Assembly: GCA_964428055.1 (NCBI GenBank)
Contig: CAYRWM010000032.1
Location: 1-20,232, forward strand
Direction: 5' to 3'
Source of the DNA: CAYRWM01 sp964428055
GTDB taxonomy: Bacteria > Bacillota > Clostridia > Christensenellales > Christensenellaceae
DNA length: 20,232 bases
This document shows, in pieces, positions 1 to 7,136 of this stretch. The notes below the pieces were generated by a model. That model was not told where the DNA came from, did not search any database, and saw only the letters and a list, made by a program, of their open reading frames with translations. A program made the position numbers and the translations under genes. Position 1 is the stretch's first letter. The number at the start of each line of letters is the position of its first letter.

Positions 1-100
1 CAGCTTCTTCAGCAGCGGGAGCAGCTTCTTCAGCCTGGCATGCTGCGAATACAGCGACTACCAAAAGTACGCATATAACTAATGCAATAATCTTCTTCAT
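1..100 (-). CDS. Lipoprotein, probable sugar-binding protein of the ABC importer (N-terminus only)
   Basis: Only the first 33 codons are in the window; the gene runs off the left edge. The visible protein starts MKKIIALVICVLLVV and is a lipoprotein signal peptide: two lysines, a hydrophobic stretch and a lipobox-like FAAC with the lipidated cysteine at residue 21. An Ala/Glu-rich linker follows, which is usual before the mature domain of Gram-positive binding lipoproteins. The start is fixed by an AGGAGG ribosome site at about 112-117. The gene lies just after the ATPase and permease of a ribose-type importer, so a periplasmic-binding-protein-like sugar receptor anchored to the membrane is the natural assignment. 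The binding domain itself cannot be seen, so the ligand is unknown. It has its own promoter, described separately. Confidence 0.75.
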   Translation of the reverse strand, partial: MKKIIALVICVLLVVAVFAACQAEEAAPAAEEA

Positions 101-163
101 ACTAGAAATTTCCTCCTGTTTTACAAAATACACTAACTACGGGATAAGTTAGGTTACAAACAA

Positions 164-191
164 ATTATAAAACTTTGTTTTGTAAACGCAA
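164..191 (-). promoter_or_regulatory. Sigma-A-like promoter of the binding-lipoprotein gene
   Basis: Reading the minus strand, TTGCGT (186-191) and a perfect TATAAT (164-169) are separated by 16 bases, about 60 bases upstream of the lipoprotein start codon. It sits inside the ABC operon, after the permease stop, so the binding protein can be made in excess over the membrane components, as is usual for these importers. Confidence 0.65.
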
Positions 192-194
192 GCA
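180..194 (+). promoter_or_regulatory. Putative cre site (CcpA catabolite repression)
   Basis: The 15 bases TTGTAAACGCAAGCA agree at every position with the relaxed cre consensus WTGNAANCGNWNNCW used for CcpA in Firmicutes. The site overlaps the -35 box of the lipoprotein promoter, where CcpA binding would block RNA polymerase. It differs from the stricter palindromic consensus at two right-half positions. Inference: the importer is repressed when preferred sugars are present. Confidence 0.55.
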
Positions 195-238
195 GTAATT
201 ATTTATATAAAATAAATACTTTTGTAACAGATGGTCTA

Positions 239-1315
239 TCACTCGGCTTCGGATAATTCCTCAGCAGCCTTCTCAGCATGCTCTTTAGCAGCTGATCTTG
301 CTTTCATAACGTCTGTTACAGCACCAGCCGAAACAGCTGCTATGATGATAAGACCTTTAACTATGTACTGCCACTCTGTCTGGAGTCTAAGGATGTTCAT
401 GGCGTTTGCTATAGCACCCAGCAAAACAGCACCCAGGAACGTACCCCAGATATTACCTTTACCACCACTCATCGCGACACCGCCGACAACGGCAGCAGCG
501 ATAACGTCGATTTCGAGGTTTGCACCAGCAGTTATGATAGCCGTGTTAATTCTGGCAAGAAGTATGATAGCTGCAAGAGCAACCATTATGCCTTGGATGG
601 TATAAGATGAAAGAACTATGTTCTTAACATTGATACCTGCGAGGTAAGCAGCCTGTCTGTTAGCACCGACCGCGTATACTCTTCTGCCGTACTTCGTATA
701 CTTAAGTATCCACCAGAACAGGATAGTCACGCCGATGAATATGATAACGTAGATCGGGAGCTGCAGGCCGAGACCTGTTGCCGGATCCTTTACGCCGTCA
801 AGAAGGTTTGTCTTAAGAGGATCCAGGACGTTGTTAACGCTGACCTCCTGAGAGTTACAAACCAGAAGCGCTGCGCCTCGATAGGCTATCATCGAGCCCA
901 ATGTTATGATGAATGGTTCGACCGTTAACCTCGAGATGAGGAAGCCGACACCAACCTCAAACAGTATCGCAAGTCCCATCGCCAGTATCAGCGAAGGCAC
1001 AAGACCTATCTCCCAGCGGGCAAATGCTACTGCGAAGAACAGTATAACGAACGATGTCAACATACCGACTGAAAGGTCGATACCGCCGGAGATCATAACC
1101 ACTGTCATACCCATTGCCATAATACCGACGCATGTTACCTGCATCATTATGTTGAGCAGGTTTGATACCGATACAAAATTAGGGTATTCACTTCCGCCGT
1201 TCATGATCAGCTGAACAACGACAATAGCGATCATGAAGCAGATAAAGATCAACAGGACTGTTGAATTCTCGCCCTTAAGGGAAAGCTTTCTGCCCTTTCC
1301 TGCACCATTACTCAT
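239..1315 (-). CDS. Sugar ABC transporter permease, ribose/galactose (CUT2) type
   Basis: This 358-residue protein is an integral membrane permease of the BPD_transp_2 family (RbsC/MglC-like), forming the channel of a CUT2 sugar importer. It is built of many hydrophobic segments. It carries the family hallmark MISGGIDLSVG near residues 74-84 and the cytoplasmic-loop motif VGGVAMSGGKGN near 275-287, which contacts the ATPase. The length is normal for the family. The C-terminus ends in a charged Ala/Glu/Lys-rich tail. The start codon overlaps the stop of the ATPase gene by four bases (ATGA), and its ribosome site GGAGG lies inside the end of the ATPase gene, so the two are translationally coupled. 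The substrate cannot be read from the permease; such systems carry pentoses, hexoses, apiose, erythritol and AI-2. Confidence 0.93.
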   Translation of the reverse strand: MSNGAGKGRKLSLKGENSTVLLIFICFMIAIVVVQLIMNGGSEYPNFVSVSNLLNIMMQVTCVGIMAMGMTVVMISGGIDLSVGMLTSFVILFFAVAFARWEIGLVPSLILAMGLAILFEVGVGFLISRLTVEPFIITLGSMIAYRGAALLVCNSQEVSVNNVLDPLKTNLLDGVKDPATGLGLQLPIYVIIFIGVTILFWWILKYTKYGRRVYAVGANRQAAYLAGINVKNIVLSSYTIQGIMVALAAIILLARINTAIITAGANLEIDVIAAAVVGGVAMSGGKGNIWGTFLGAVLLGAIANAMNILRLQTEWQYIVKGLIIIAAVSAGAVTDVMKARSAAKEHAEKAAEELSEAE

Positions 1316-2805
1316 ATCTTAGTTCCTCCTATTGAATACTTAAGAATATTTTCTTCAGAAACCTGAGATCTGTCATCAAGACGTCCCACAATATTGCCAT
1401 CCTTCATTATGATGACACGGTCACTCATCGAAACGACCTCAGGCTGGTCCGATGATACCATTATTATCGCCTTGCCCTCCTGGAGAAGACCGAGCATCAG
1501 CTGGTATATCTCCTGCTTGGCGCCGATATCAATACCACGTGTAGGCTCATCGAATATAAATATCTCGCCGTCAGTATTAAACCACTTTGCGAGAACGACC
1601 TTCTGCTGGTTACCACCTGAAAGATTACCAGCGAGCACCGTTGAATCGTTGGCCTTGGTCTTAAGTTTCTTTATGAACTCATCGCCGACCTTCTTGTCGT
1701 TTCTGGGATTCATAAACGATCCTTTTGTGTTGACCATATTCGCAAGTATCGTATTCCTAGCTATTGAGTGAATCAAGAACAGTCCTGTTCCCTGACGGTC
1801 CTCGGTTATGTAGCAGATCTTCTTTTTGATTGAGTCTGCCGGGCTCTTGAAGTTGACCTTCTTGCCCATTACCTTGACCGTACCATGAATCTTCGGCACT
1901 TTTCCGACCAGAAGATCCATCAGTTCGCTTCGGCCAGATCCGACCATTCCGGCAAATCCGAGTATCTCGCCTCTTCTAAGCCTAAAGTTGATATCGTTTA
2001 CGCCGTTTCCTGAAAGGCCTTCAACCTCGAGTACCGGTTCACCGGGTTCATAGTAATCCCTGTGATAGAAAGCGGAAGCATCACGGCCGACCATCTCACG
2101 AACGAGCTGAGGCTGATCGATATCCTTAGCATCAACTGTCCTTATGAGTTTACCATCTCTCAGGATCGTAATTCTGTCAGCGATTTTGAACACCTCATCC
2201 AGATGGTGCGAAATATAAATGATTCCGATGCCTCTCTCTTTGATCTTTTTGACAGTCTCAAGCAGGTTTTCAATCTCAGTCACTGAGAATGAAGCCGTAG
2301 GCTCATCAAGTATGATAACTTTTCTGTCAAAGACAAGAGCTTTAGCAAATTCAACGATTTTCTGCTCACCACTGGATAACTGACCGGCTATAGCATCCGG
2401 ACTGATGCTGCTGTTGAGATAATTAAGAACTTCCTGAGTCTTCTTTTTCATGGTAGCGAAATCCATAAGGCCGCCCTTCTGAACTTCCAAACCAGCGAAT
2501 ATATTCTCAGTAACGCTCAGAGTCGGGAATATCGTATGTTCCTGATATATCGTCTGAACACCCAGCTGAATCGCGGAGAAAGGTGTAGGAAGATTAACTA
2601 CCTTTCCTTCGAACTCAATTCTTCCGCCCGGATCCGGCTGATACGTTCCCGCCATGACCTTGATCAGCGTGGACTTACCGGCACCGTTCTCACCGCAAAG
2701 GCAGTGGATCTCGCCGGGTCTCAAATCAAAGCTGATGTTCTGAAGTGCCTTAACACCAGGGAACGTCTTGGATATATTGCTGAGTTTATATAACTCTCCA
2801 GCCAT
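1312..2805 (-). CDS. Sugar ABC transporter ATP-binding protein, two nucleotide-binding domains (RbsA/MglA type)
   Basis: A 497-residue tandem ATPase that powers the CUT2 sugar importer from the cytoplasmic side. The first domain has Walker A GENGAGKST at 38-46, signature LSSGEQK at 143-149 and Walker B ending ILDEP near 168. The second domain has the degenerate Walker A GMVGSGRSE at 286-294, signature LSGGNQQK at 395-402 and Walker B FIFDEPTRGID near 416-426. A degenerate second P-loop is normal in RbsA/MglA. The length matches the family. Translation starts at ATG 2805 behind a GGAGGTGA ribosome site. It is the first gene of its transcript, with a promoter about 150 bases upstream, and overlaps the permease by four bases. 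Confidence 0.94.
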   Translation of the reverse strand: MAGELYKLSNISKTFPGVKALQNISFDLRPGEIHCLCGENGAGKSTLIKVMAGTYQPDPGGRIEFEGKVVNLPTPFSAIQLGVQTIYQEHTIFPTLSVTENIFAGLEVQKGGLMDFATMKKKTQEVLNYLNSSISPDAIAGQLSSGEQKIVEFAKALVFDRKVIILDEPTASFSVTEIENLLETVKKIKERGIGIIYISHHLDEVFKIADRITILRDGKLIRTVDAKDIDQPQLVREMVGRDASAFYHRDYYEPGEPVLEVEGLSGNGVNDINFRLRRGEILGFAGMVGSGRSELMDLLVGKVPKIHGTVKVMGKKVNFKSPADSIKKKICYITEDRQGTGLFLIHSIARNTILANMVNTKGSFMNPRNDKKVGDEFIKKLKTKANDSTVLAGNLSGGNQQKVVLAKWFNTDGEIFIFDEPTRGIDIGAKQEIYQLMLGLLQEGKAIIMVSSDQPEVVSMSDRVIIMKDGNIVGRLDDRSQVSEENILKYSIGGTKI

Positions 2806-2952
2806 CCTTTCAATTCACCTCCGTTAGTTATTGTTTATTTATAAAACACAAAAAACATAAAAATCCATGCTAACCCTGATATCCCCATCTGTTTATACGG
2901 ATACATAAAGTCAGCATAATAGCACAAATGCTCATATTAAACCATCAAAGTC

Positions 2953-2981
2953 ATTCTATCATGCAATTTTTTAAAAAGCAA
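2953..2981 (-). promoter_or_regulatory. Sigma-A-like promoter of the ABC importer ATPase-permease unit
   Basis: On the minus strand, TTGCTT (2976-2981) is followed after 17 bases by TAGAAT (2953-2958), which is preceded by TGA and so also fits an extended -10 box. It lies just downstream of the terminator of the preceding unit and leaves an untranslated leader of about 140 bases. Within this AT-rich leader there is a small dyad AGCA-CAAA-TGCT at 2921-2932, which might be an operator but is too short to call. Confidence 0.6.
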
Positions 2982-3000
2982 GCATATTGCACCGGCTAAA

Positions 3001-3070
3001 ATAAATAAAAAAAACAACAAAGAAAAACAGACCGAGCAGTGAGAAAAATCCCGTCTGCTCAGCCTGTTTT
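3001..3070 (-). terminator. Rho-independent terminator after the Gfo/Idh gene
   Basis: A 16-bp stem (3024-3039 with 3055-3070, all paired if two G-U pairs are allowed) closes a 15-base loop and begins 8 bases after the dehydrogenase stop. On the minus strand it is followed by a T-rich tail at 3001-3023. A-rich flanks on both sides mean it could also stop transcription from the other strand, though no plus-strand gene is present. Confidence 0.9.
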
Positions 3071-3078
3071 TAAGCTTA

Positions 3079-4191
3079 TCAGTCTTTAGTGAAATCGGGT
3101 ACGTATACCTTCTCTCCGCCCTTCATTGCAGACTCATGTGAGCATATGCCTGCTGAAGTAAAGTTCGCGGATACGATCTCATCTACATAAGGCTTTCTGT
3201 CTTCAACAATAGCCGAAATGAACTCATGTACAAGGTGCGGATGCGATCCGCCGTGGCCTGAACCCTGTATGAACGAAGGCTGTGTCGGATCCGAGATATT
3301 CTCTTTCTTGGAGAACTGGCGGATCGACTCAGGGAGACAATCCAGAACATCGGGGGCTACTACCCTGCCGGCTTCCTCACCGCCGTAGTGAATTGCGCAT
3401 CCTTCATCAACGAGCTGCTCCCACTCAAAGGCCATCTTTGTGCCGTATACATCGAAGCTCTCTCTGTACTGTCTGACTGTATCATACAGCGACCTTGTAG
3501 CCTCAGCACACAGATCCGTATCCTTGAGCTTGATTGTAGTCGTCTCAATAGCGAACGGTGAACCGTACTTTTCTGTAAGCTCGGGCCTCAGCGTACCTGA
3601 GCCGTGGCATATGACGTACTCCGGAAAACTCTGGGTTATGTCTAAGAGCGGGCTTATCGCATGTGTGCCGTACCACATCGGGGGCAGGCCAAGCCAGAAT
3701 CCGGCCCATCCGTCGATGCTCATATCCTGCATATGGCTGCCGCGGACAAACTGTATCTTGCCGAGCTGTCCTGTAGTTACAAGATTCTTTGCATACAGAT
3801 ACTCTCTAGTGTATATGGCTGTCTCCATCATCATATACTTAAGGCCCGTCTGTCTGACTTTCTTACAAATGTTTTTAAGTTCATCATTCGAAAGACCCAT
3901 CGGAACAGTACATGCTACGTTCTTTCCGGCTTCCAGTGCTCTCATGACATACTCATAGTGAGTATTGGGAGGCGTTACAACATGGATGGCATTAAGATCC
4001 GGACATGCAAGCATCTCGTCATAGTTCAGAAATCTCATCTCTTCCGGTATGCCATTCTCATCGCCGACCTTCTGAAGAGTCTCAGGCGTTCTGCAGTTTA
4101 TAGCAACCTTATCAACATTCGGGTGCTTCAGATAAATAGGTACAAACTCTCTGCCGAATCCAAGACCGGCAACACCAATGCTTACACTCAT
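3079..4191 (-). CDS. Gfo/Idh/MocA-family oxidoreductase
   Basis: This 370-residue cytoplasmic protein has the family layout: an N-terminal Rossmann fold with the nucleotide-binding motif GLGFG at residues 9-13, then an alpha/beta C-terminal domain. Members oxidise or reduce sugars, inositols and sugar derivatives with NAD(P). A conserved-looking VVTPPNTHYEYV lies at 71-82. Where most members have EKP, with a catalytic lysine, this protein reads TVP at 95-97, so it may belong to a subgroup with different chemistry. A GTH near 185 and the histidine-rich GGSHPHLVHEF near 315-325 are other possible active-site elements. The ATG at 4191 follows an AGGAGG site. It is the second gene of a two-gene unit and is followed by the importer, so oxidation of the imported compound is a reasonable guess; a sugar-to-lactone step is possible. 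Confidence 0.88.
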   Translation of the reverse strand: MSVSIGVAGLGFGREFVPIYLKHPNVDKVAINCRTPETLQKVGDENGIPEEMRFLNYDEMLACPDLNAIHVVTPPNTHYEYVMRALEAGKNVACTVPMGLSNDELKNICKKVRQTGLKYMMMETAIYTREYLYAKNLVTTGQLGKIQFVRGSHMQDMSIDGWAGFWLGLPPMWYGTHAISPLLDITQSFPEYVICHGSGTLRPELTEKYGSPFAIETTTIKLKDTDLCAEATRSLYDTVRQYRESFDVYGTKMAFEWEQLVDEGCAIHYGGEEAGRVVAPDVLDCLPESIRQFSKKENISDPTQPSFIQGSGHGGSHPHLVHEFISAIVEDRKPYVDEIVSANFTSAGICSHESAMKGGEKVYVPDFTKD

Positions 4192-4248
4192 ACAATTATC
4201 CTCCTGTACATAAGTGTTATTTTATAAAGTTTTGTCTGTGAATATAAT

Positions 4249-4683
4249 TTAAGCTAAACTGATCTTTTTTAAGTCGTCAAGGACCTGAATATTAAACTCA
4301 TCCATCCTGCCCCTGTACTTATCCATCTCATCGAAATACTCGGTAAAAGCAGCCGTCTTCTCTTCCGGCGTTCCGGCTTCCTCTGCTTTTTTTCTCGCAA
4401 TAGCATAACTGCGCTGAATGAACGCGTTCTCGTCGTTCTTTCTGTTCTCTCTTACATTTCGGAGATTAGTACTAGGGAGCGTTCCTTTGAATATACGGTA
4501 CTTTTCGTACTTTACAAGTTCAGAAAGAGTATTCTCAAGTTCATCATATTTGGGAAAGAAAACGGAAGGAAGCATAGTTGTATTGGAAAGCGCCGCGCAG
4601 TCCGTTGCTTTCTTTAAGAGCTTCTTTACATGTTCCATATTGCTTTTGCTGATTTTCGGAGCGAATACGTCTTTAAGGCCCAT
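4249..4683 (-). CDS. Hypothetical protein, 144 residues
   Basis: I do not recognise this protein. It starts MGLKDVFAPKISKSN, is rich in Lys, Glu and Asn, has no signal peptide or membrane segment and looks mostly helical and soluble. The C-terminal half is charged and could form a coiled coil or helical bundle. A GAGGG ribosome site precedes the ATG, a good promoter lies about 40 bases upstream and a strong terminator lies beyond that, so it is the first gene of its unit. The Gfo/Idh gene starts 57 bases after it, so the two are probably co-transcribed. Nothing in the sequence ties it to sugar metabolism, and it may be an unrelated gene inserted between the two parts of the locus. Confidence 0.7.
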   Translation of the reverse strand: MGLKDVFAPKISKSNMEHVKKLLKKATDCAALSNTTMLPSVFFPKYDELENTLSELVKYEKYRIFKGTLPSTNLRNVRENRKNDENAFIQRSYAIARKKAEEAGTPEEKTAAFTEYFDEMDKYRGRMDEFNIQVLDDLKKISLA

Positions 4684-4720
4684 AGTTTCCCTCGCATATT
4701 AAAAGGATTGCTTTATATAT

Positions 4721-4749
4721 ATAATACACAATCGGGCTTTTTCTTTCAA
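4721..4749 (-). promoter_or_regulatory. Sigma-A-like promoter of the hypothetical-Gfo/Idh unit
   Basis: On the minus strand, TTGAAA (4744-4749) and TATTAT (4721-4726) are 17 bases apart, with the start codon of the 144-residue protein about 38 bases downstream of the -10 box. It lies immediately after the terminator of the RLP unit, so it begins a new transcript. Confidence 0.7.
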
Positions 4750-4772
4750 CACATCCTGTTTCTTTTGCATAA

Positions 4773-4818
4773 TAAAAAAAGTCCGGCACCGGAAGCTGCA
4801 CGCTGCCTGTGCCGGACT
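4773..4818 (-). terminator. Rho-independent terminator of the RLP unit
   Basis: A perfect 10-bp GC-rich stem, AGTCCGGCAC with its complement (4780-4789 and 4809-4818), encloses a 19-base loop that can fold further. On the minus strand it is followed by seven T residues. It lies 32 bases after the stop of the Tm-1-like gene and marks the end of the seven-gene unit. Confidence 0.95.
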
Positions 4819-4849
4819 AATTATTCTCAGTTGAGGTATTCCCGGATTG

Positions 4850-6235
4850 CTATTTTATTACACCCGGTATATCTCTGTACATGCCCTTCTTCCATCTGCC
4901 GTTTATCATGTCATCCATGATTCTGCAGCAGAGGTCAGACCACTCGACATCTATTATATGCATGTCAGCAAGTATGAAGTCGAGATTGGGGTTGTCGCGG
5001 TTGATCTCTTTTTCCATGACATCTCTCAGTATAACCGACCTTCTTCCCCATGCGGGATTCTCATCAGAAGGCTGCCACTGAGGAGCATCACCGTTACCTT
5101 CGGACCAGCCCCTGTCCCTCGTGCAGATCTCTTCTCTCTGGTCATATGCGGACCATCCCTGCATCGGTATGATGAATGCCGTCGGGCCCTTTGTATCCTT
5201 AAGGACTTCACAATAGTAGTGTCCCAGCCACTCGATCTCATCATCTGTCGGGAACATTATTGAAACACCGGCATTATGAATATACGGAAGTTTTGTATCC
5301 TTCCAGGGACGGCGCTTGCCGTTCTGGTAATCCTCATAATACGGGAAACTCTCCGGATGATCGGGATCTATCGCATTGTATGCCGACTGATCGCATCCGC
5401 CGGGCGCCATTATCTGAGGCGTACCGGTATCGGCTGCGGCAGTTGCTCTCTTGCCGTCCCATGTCTTGGGCATGCCGTAAACGCTGTTGTACAGTGTGTT
5501 GGTAATCTCGCCTGTAGTCATGTCTATAACAGCCTTGATATCACCGCTCCTGATAAGGTCCTCCATGGTAGCACCGGCAGAGCCGACCTGATGTATTGTC
5601 ATGGTGTCCCATCCCCTTGCGCGGAAATACTTATGACATCTGTTTACCGGAGGTGTGGTGGTTCCGTAAGCAGTTATCGCCATAAGGGGCTTGGCACCTT
5701 CGACCTTTCCGACTTTAGCCATAGCGACTATAGCAGCGGCTGCATTTTTGCACATCTTTTCCGTAACAACATTGATACCCTGCTCAGCAGTCGGGTTCAT
5801 GATATATATATCCTTATTGCCAAGCCACATGCTGACATCTGATGACGCCATATCGGTCATCATGATCTTCGGTACGCCGTGAGGAAGAGCGCGCAGCGCA
5901 TAGCAGACGGTCGATGTTCCTATCGAACCGGCCCATGATATAGCGCCGTCAACCTTGCCGGCCTCGTAGTCCTGCATGATCTTCACGGCACCCGCTTTTC
6001 CGACCATCTCGATAGCTGCCGATCTCGGCGAAGCGAAGACCTTTTTCATGTCGGTGCCGTTGGAAGCCAGTATCTCGGCTAAGGAAACATCCGCCCAGTC
6101 GACATCATGTCCCAGAGCCATGTTAAAGAATATCGGATTACCGCCCGCTTCCTTAACGCACTTGGCAACGAACTTGATCTCCTCAAACTTCGTGTCAAGC
6201 ATTCCTATACAGTAAATATTCGGTTTTCTATCCAT
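4850..6235 (-). CDS. Tm-1-like ATP-binding protein (UPF0261 family)
   Basis: This 461-residue protein belongs to the UPF0261 / Tm-1-like family. Recognisable features are an N-terminal IYCIGMLDTKFEE strand-loop (residues 8-20), a glycine/serine motif SIGTST at 104-109, RALPHGVPK at 115-123 and the MAS-DV stretch near 129-134. The family is named for the N-terminal half of the tomato antiviral protein Tm-1, which binds ATP; its metabolic reaction in bacteria is not known to me. I chose ATG 6235 because AGAGGTGA is correctly spaced from it; the in-frame GTG at 6244 overlaps that site. It is the last gene of the unit, 26 bases behind its partner, the PEP-hydrolase-family gene. In Tm-1 these two domains are fused in one chain, so here they probably form a complex or catalyse linked steps. 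Confidence 0.88.
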   Translation of the reverse strand: MDRKPNIYCIGMLDTKFEEIKFVAKCVKEAGGNPIFFNMALGHDVDWADVSLAEILASNGTDMKKVFASPRSAAIEMVGKAGAVKIMQDYEAGKVDGAISWAGSIGTSTVCYALRALPHGVPKIMMTDMASSDVSMWLGNKDIYIMNPTAEQGINVVTEKMCKNAAAAIVAMAKVGKVEGAKPLMAITAYGTTTPPVNRCHKYFRARGWDTMTIHQVGSAGATMEDLIRSGDIKAVIDMTTGEITNTLYNSVYGMPKTWDGKRATAAADTGTPQIMAPGGCDQSAYNAIDPDHPESFPYYEDYQNGKRRPWKDTKLPYIHNAGVSIMFPTDDEIEWLGHYYCEVLKDTKGPTAFIIPMQGWSAYDQREEICTRDRGWSEGNGDAPQWQPSDENPAWGRRSVILRDVMEKEINRDNPNLDFILADMHIIDVEWSDLCCRIMDDMINGRWKKGMYRDIPGVIK

Positions 6236-6261
6236 GTCATTCACCTCTTGGTCCTGCCTTG

Positions 6262-7098
6262 TTATCTCGCAGGCATCTCGATCTCTTTGTATTCCTTGGT
6301 CGCAGCCAGAACAGCCTTTTCTATGGGCATCCTCTCTGCAGCGCTGCCGCCGATGAATCCGTGGGCATCGGTATGCTCAAAGATGTATTTTGCTTCCGCA
6401 GGTCCTTCGATCGGTCCGCCGTGGGCGAACGTTATGATGTCGGGATTGACTTCCTTGGCGGCATCGAATATCTCCTGGCTCAGCTTGGCAGCGTCATCAA
6501 GAGTGAAATCCGTGACAGCGCCCTTGAGTCCGCCGGTAGTTGTGCCGCAGTGGGATGCTATAGCTGATGCGCCGGCTTCTGTCAGTATCTTAGCTTCTTC
6601 AGGTGTGAAAGCATATGCGAGTGTGAACATATCCATCTCGTGTGCTTCATGAACGAAATCGACTTCCTTGCTCCAGCCCATGCCGATCTTTTCCATCTGC
6701 TTCATGACATGCTCTCCGTATATGTTCATCATGAAGGGGTTTATGCCGGAAACGCCCATTTCTCTGAGCATCTCCAGATGCTTTCTGTGAGGGAGCAGCG
6801 GATTCGTGCCGCCCGAGAGCGTGACAACCGGAACATCGCCCGCGTTCATAACGACTTCGGGAACTATGCTCATTATGCACTTATTGATATCTGAATACGG
6901 CATAAGAGGTGCGAGCGATCCCTGACCCTTGAGCCTCCAGTAGCTGGTAGCCGATACGCAGATGACATCAGCACCGCCCATAGCCTGAAGCTTTGCTGTG
7001 AGTCCGCATCCGCAGTTCGGACAGAACAGGGGTTTGTTCGCTGCTATCTCTTTGCGCAGTCTATCAATAACTTCTTTTTCCGTGTACACTTTTGCCAT
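6262..7098 (-). CDS. PEP-hydrolase-family TIM-barrel protein (C-terminal domain of Tm-1)
   Basis: A 278-residue TIM-barrel protein of the family called phosphoenolpyruvate hydrolase (PF09370), related to the PEP mutase / isocitrate lyase fold. Landmarks are KGQGSLAPLMPY at 57-68, GGTNPLL near 96-102, MGVSGINPF at 114-122, EKIGMGWSKEVDFV near 136-149 and the stretch SHCGTTTGG near residues 182-190. The N-terminal CPNCGCGL (26-33) clusters three cysteines in the glycine-rich loop, where I expect a GTGLSAK-like sequence in relatives; this may bind metal. The true substrate of the family is unsettled, and the name may mislead. The ATG follows AGGAGG. It sits 38 bases after the ComB-like gene and 26 before the Tm-1-like gene, and this pairing is the main clue to its role. 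Confidence 0.87.
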   Translation of the reverse strand: MAKVYTEKEVIDRLRKEIAANKPLFCPNCGCGLTAKLQAMGGADVICVSATSYWRLKGQGSLAPLMPYSDINKCIMSIVPEVVMNAGDVPVVTLSGGTNPLLPHRKHLEMLREMGVSGINPFMMNIYGEHVMKQMEKIGMGWSKEVDFVHEAHEMDMFTLAYAFTPEEAKILTEAGASAIASHCGTTTGGLKGAVTDFTLDDAAKLSQEIFDAAKEVNPDIITFAHGGPIEGPAEAKYIFEHTDAHGFIGGSAAERMPIEKAVLAATKEYKEIEMPAR

Positions 7099-7136
7099 GG
7101 TCTAATCCTCCTGTTTTATCTATATAATAAACTTGT

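Larger units (their letters stand above)
121..227. repeat. Nested inverted TTACAAA repeats around the binding-protein promoter
   Basis: Four copies of the same 7-base word lie in the gap between permease and lipoprotein genes: TTACAAA at 121-127 and 154-160, and its reverse complement TTTGTAA at 179-185 and 221-227. The inner pair is centred on the -10 box of the lipoprotein promoter; the outer pair surrounds the whole promoter. The arrangement could be operator half-sites for a dimeric regulator, but the region is AT-rich and chance cannot be excluded by eye. Confidence 0.4.

Noticed and set aside
194..220. AT-rich dyad as a terminator after the permease gene
   Set aside because: Pairing is imperfect and has almost no G-C pairs, so a stable RNA hairpin is unlikely.
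2806..2952. A riboswitch in the long leader of the ABC ATPase gene
   Set aside because: The leader is AT-rich and I see no conserved riboswitch core or terminator/antiterminator pair.
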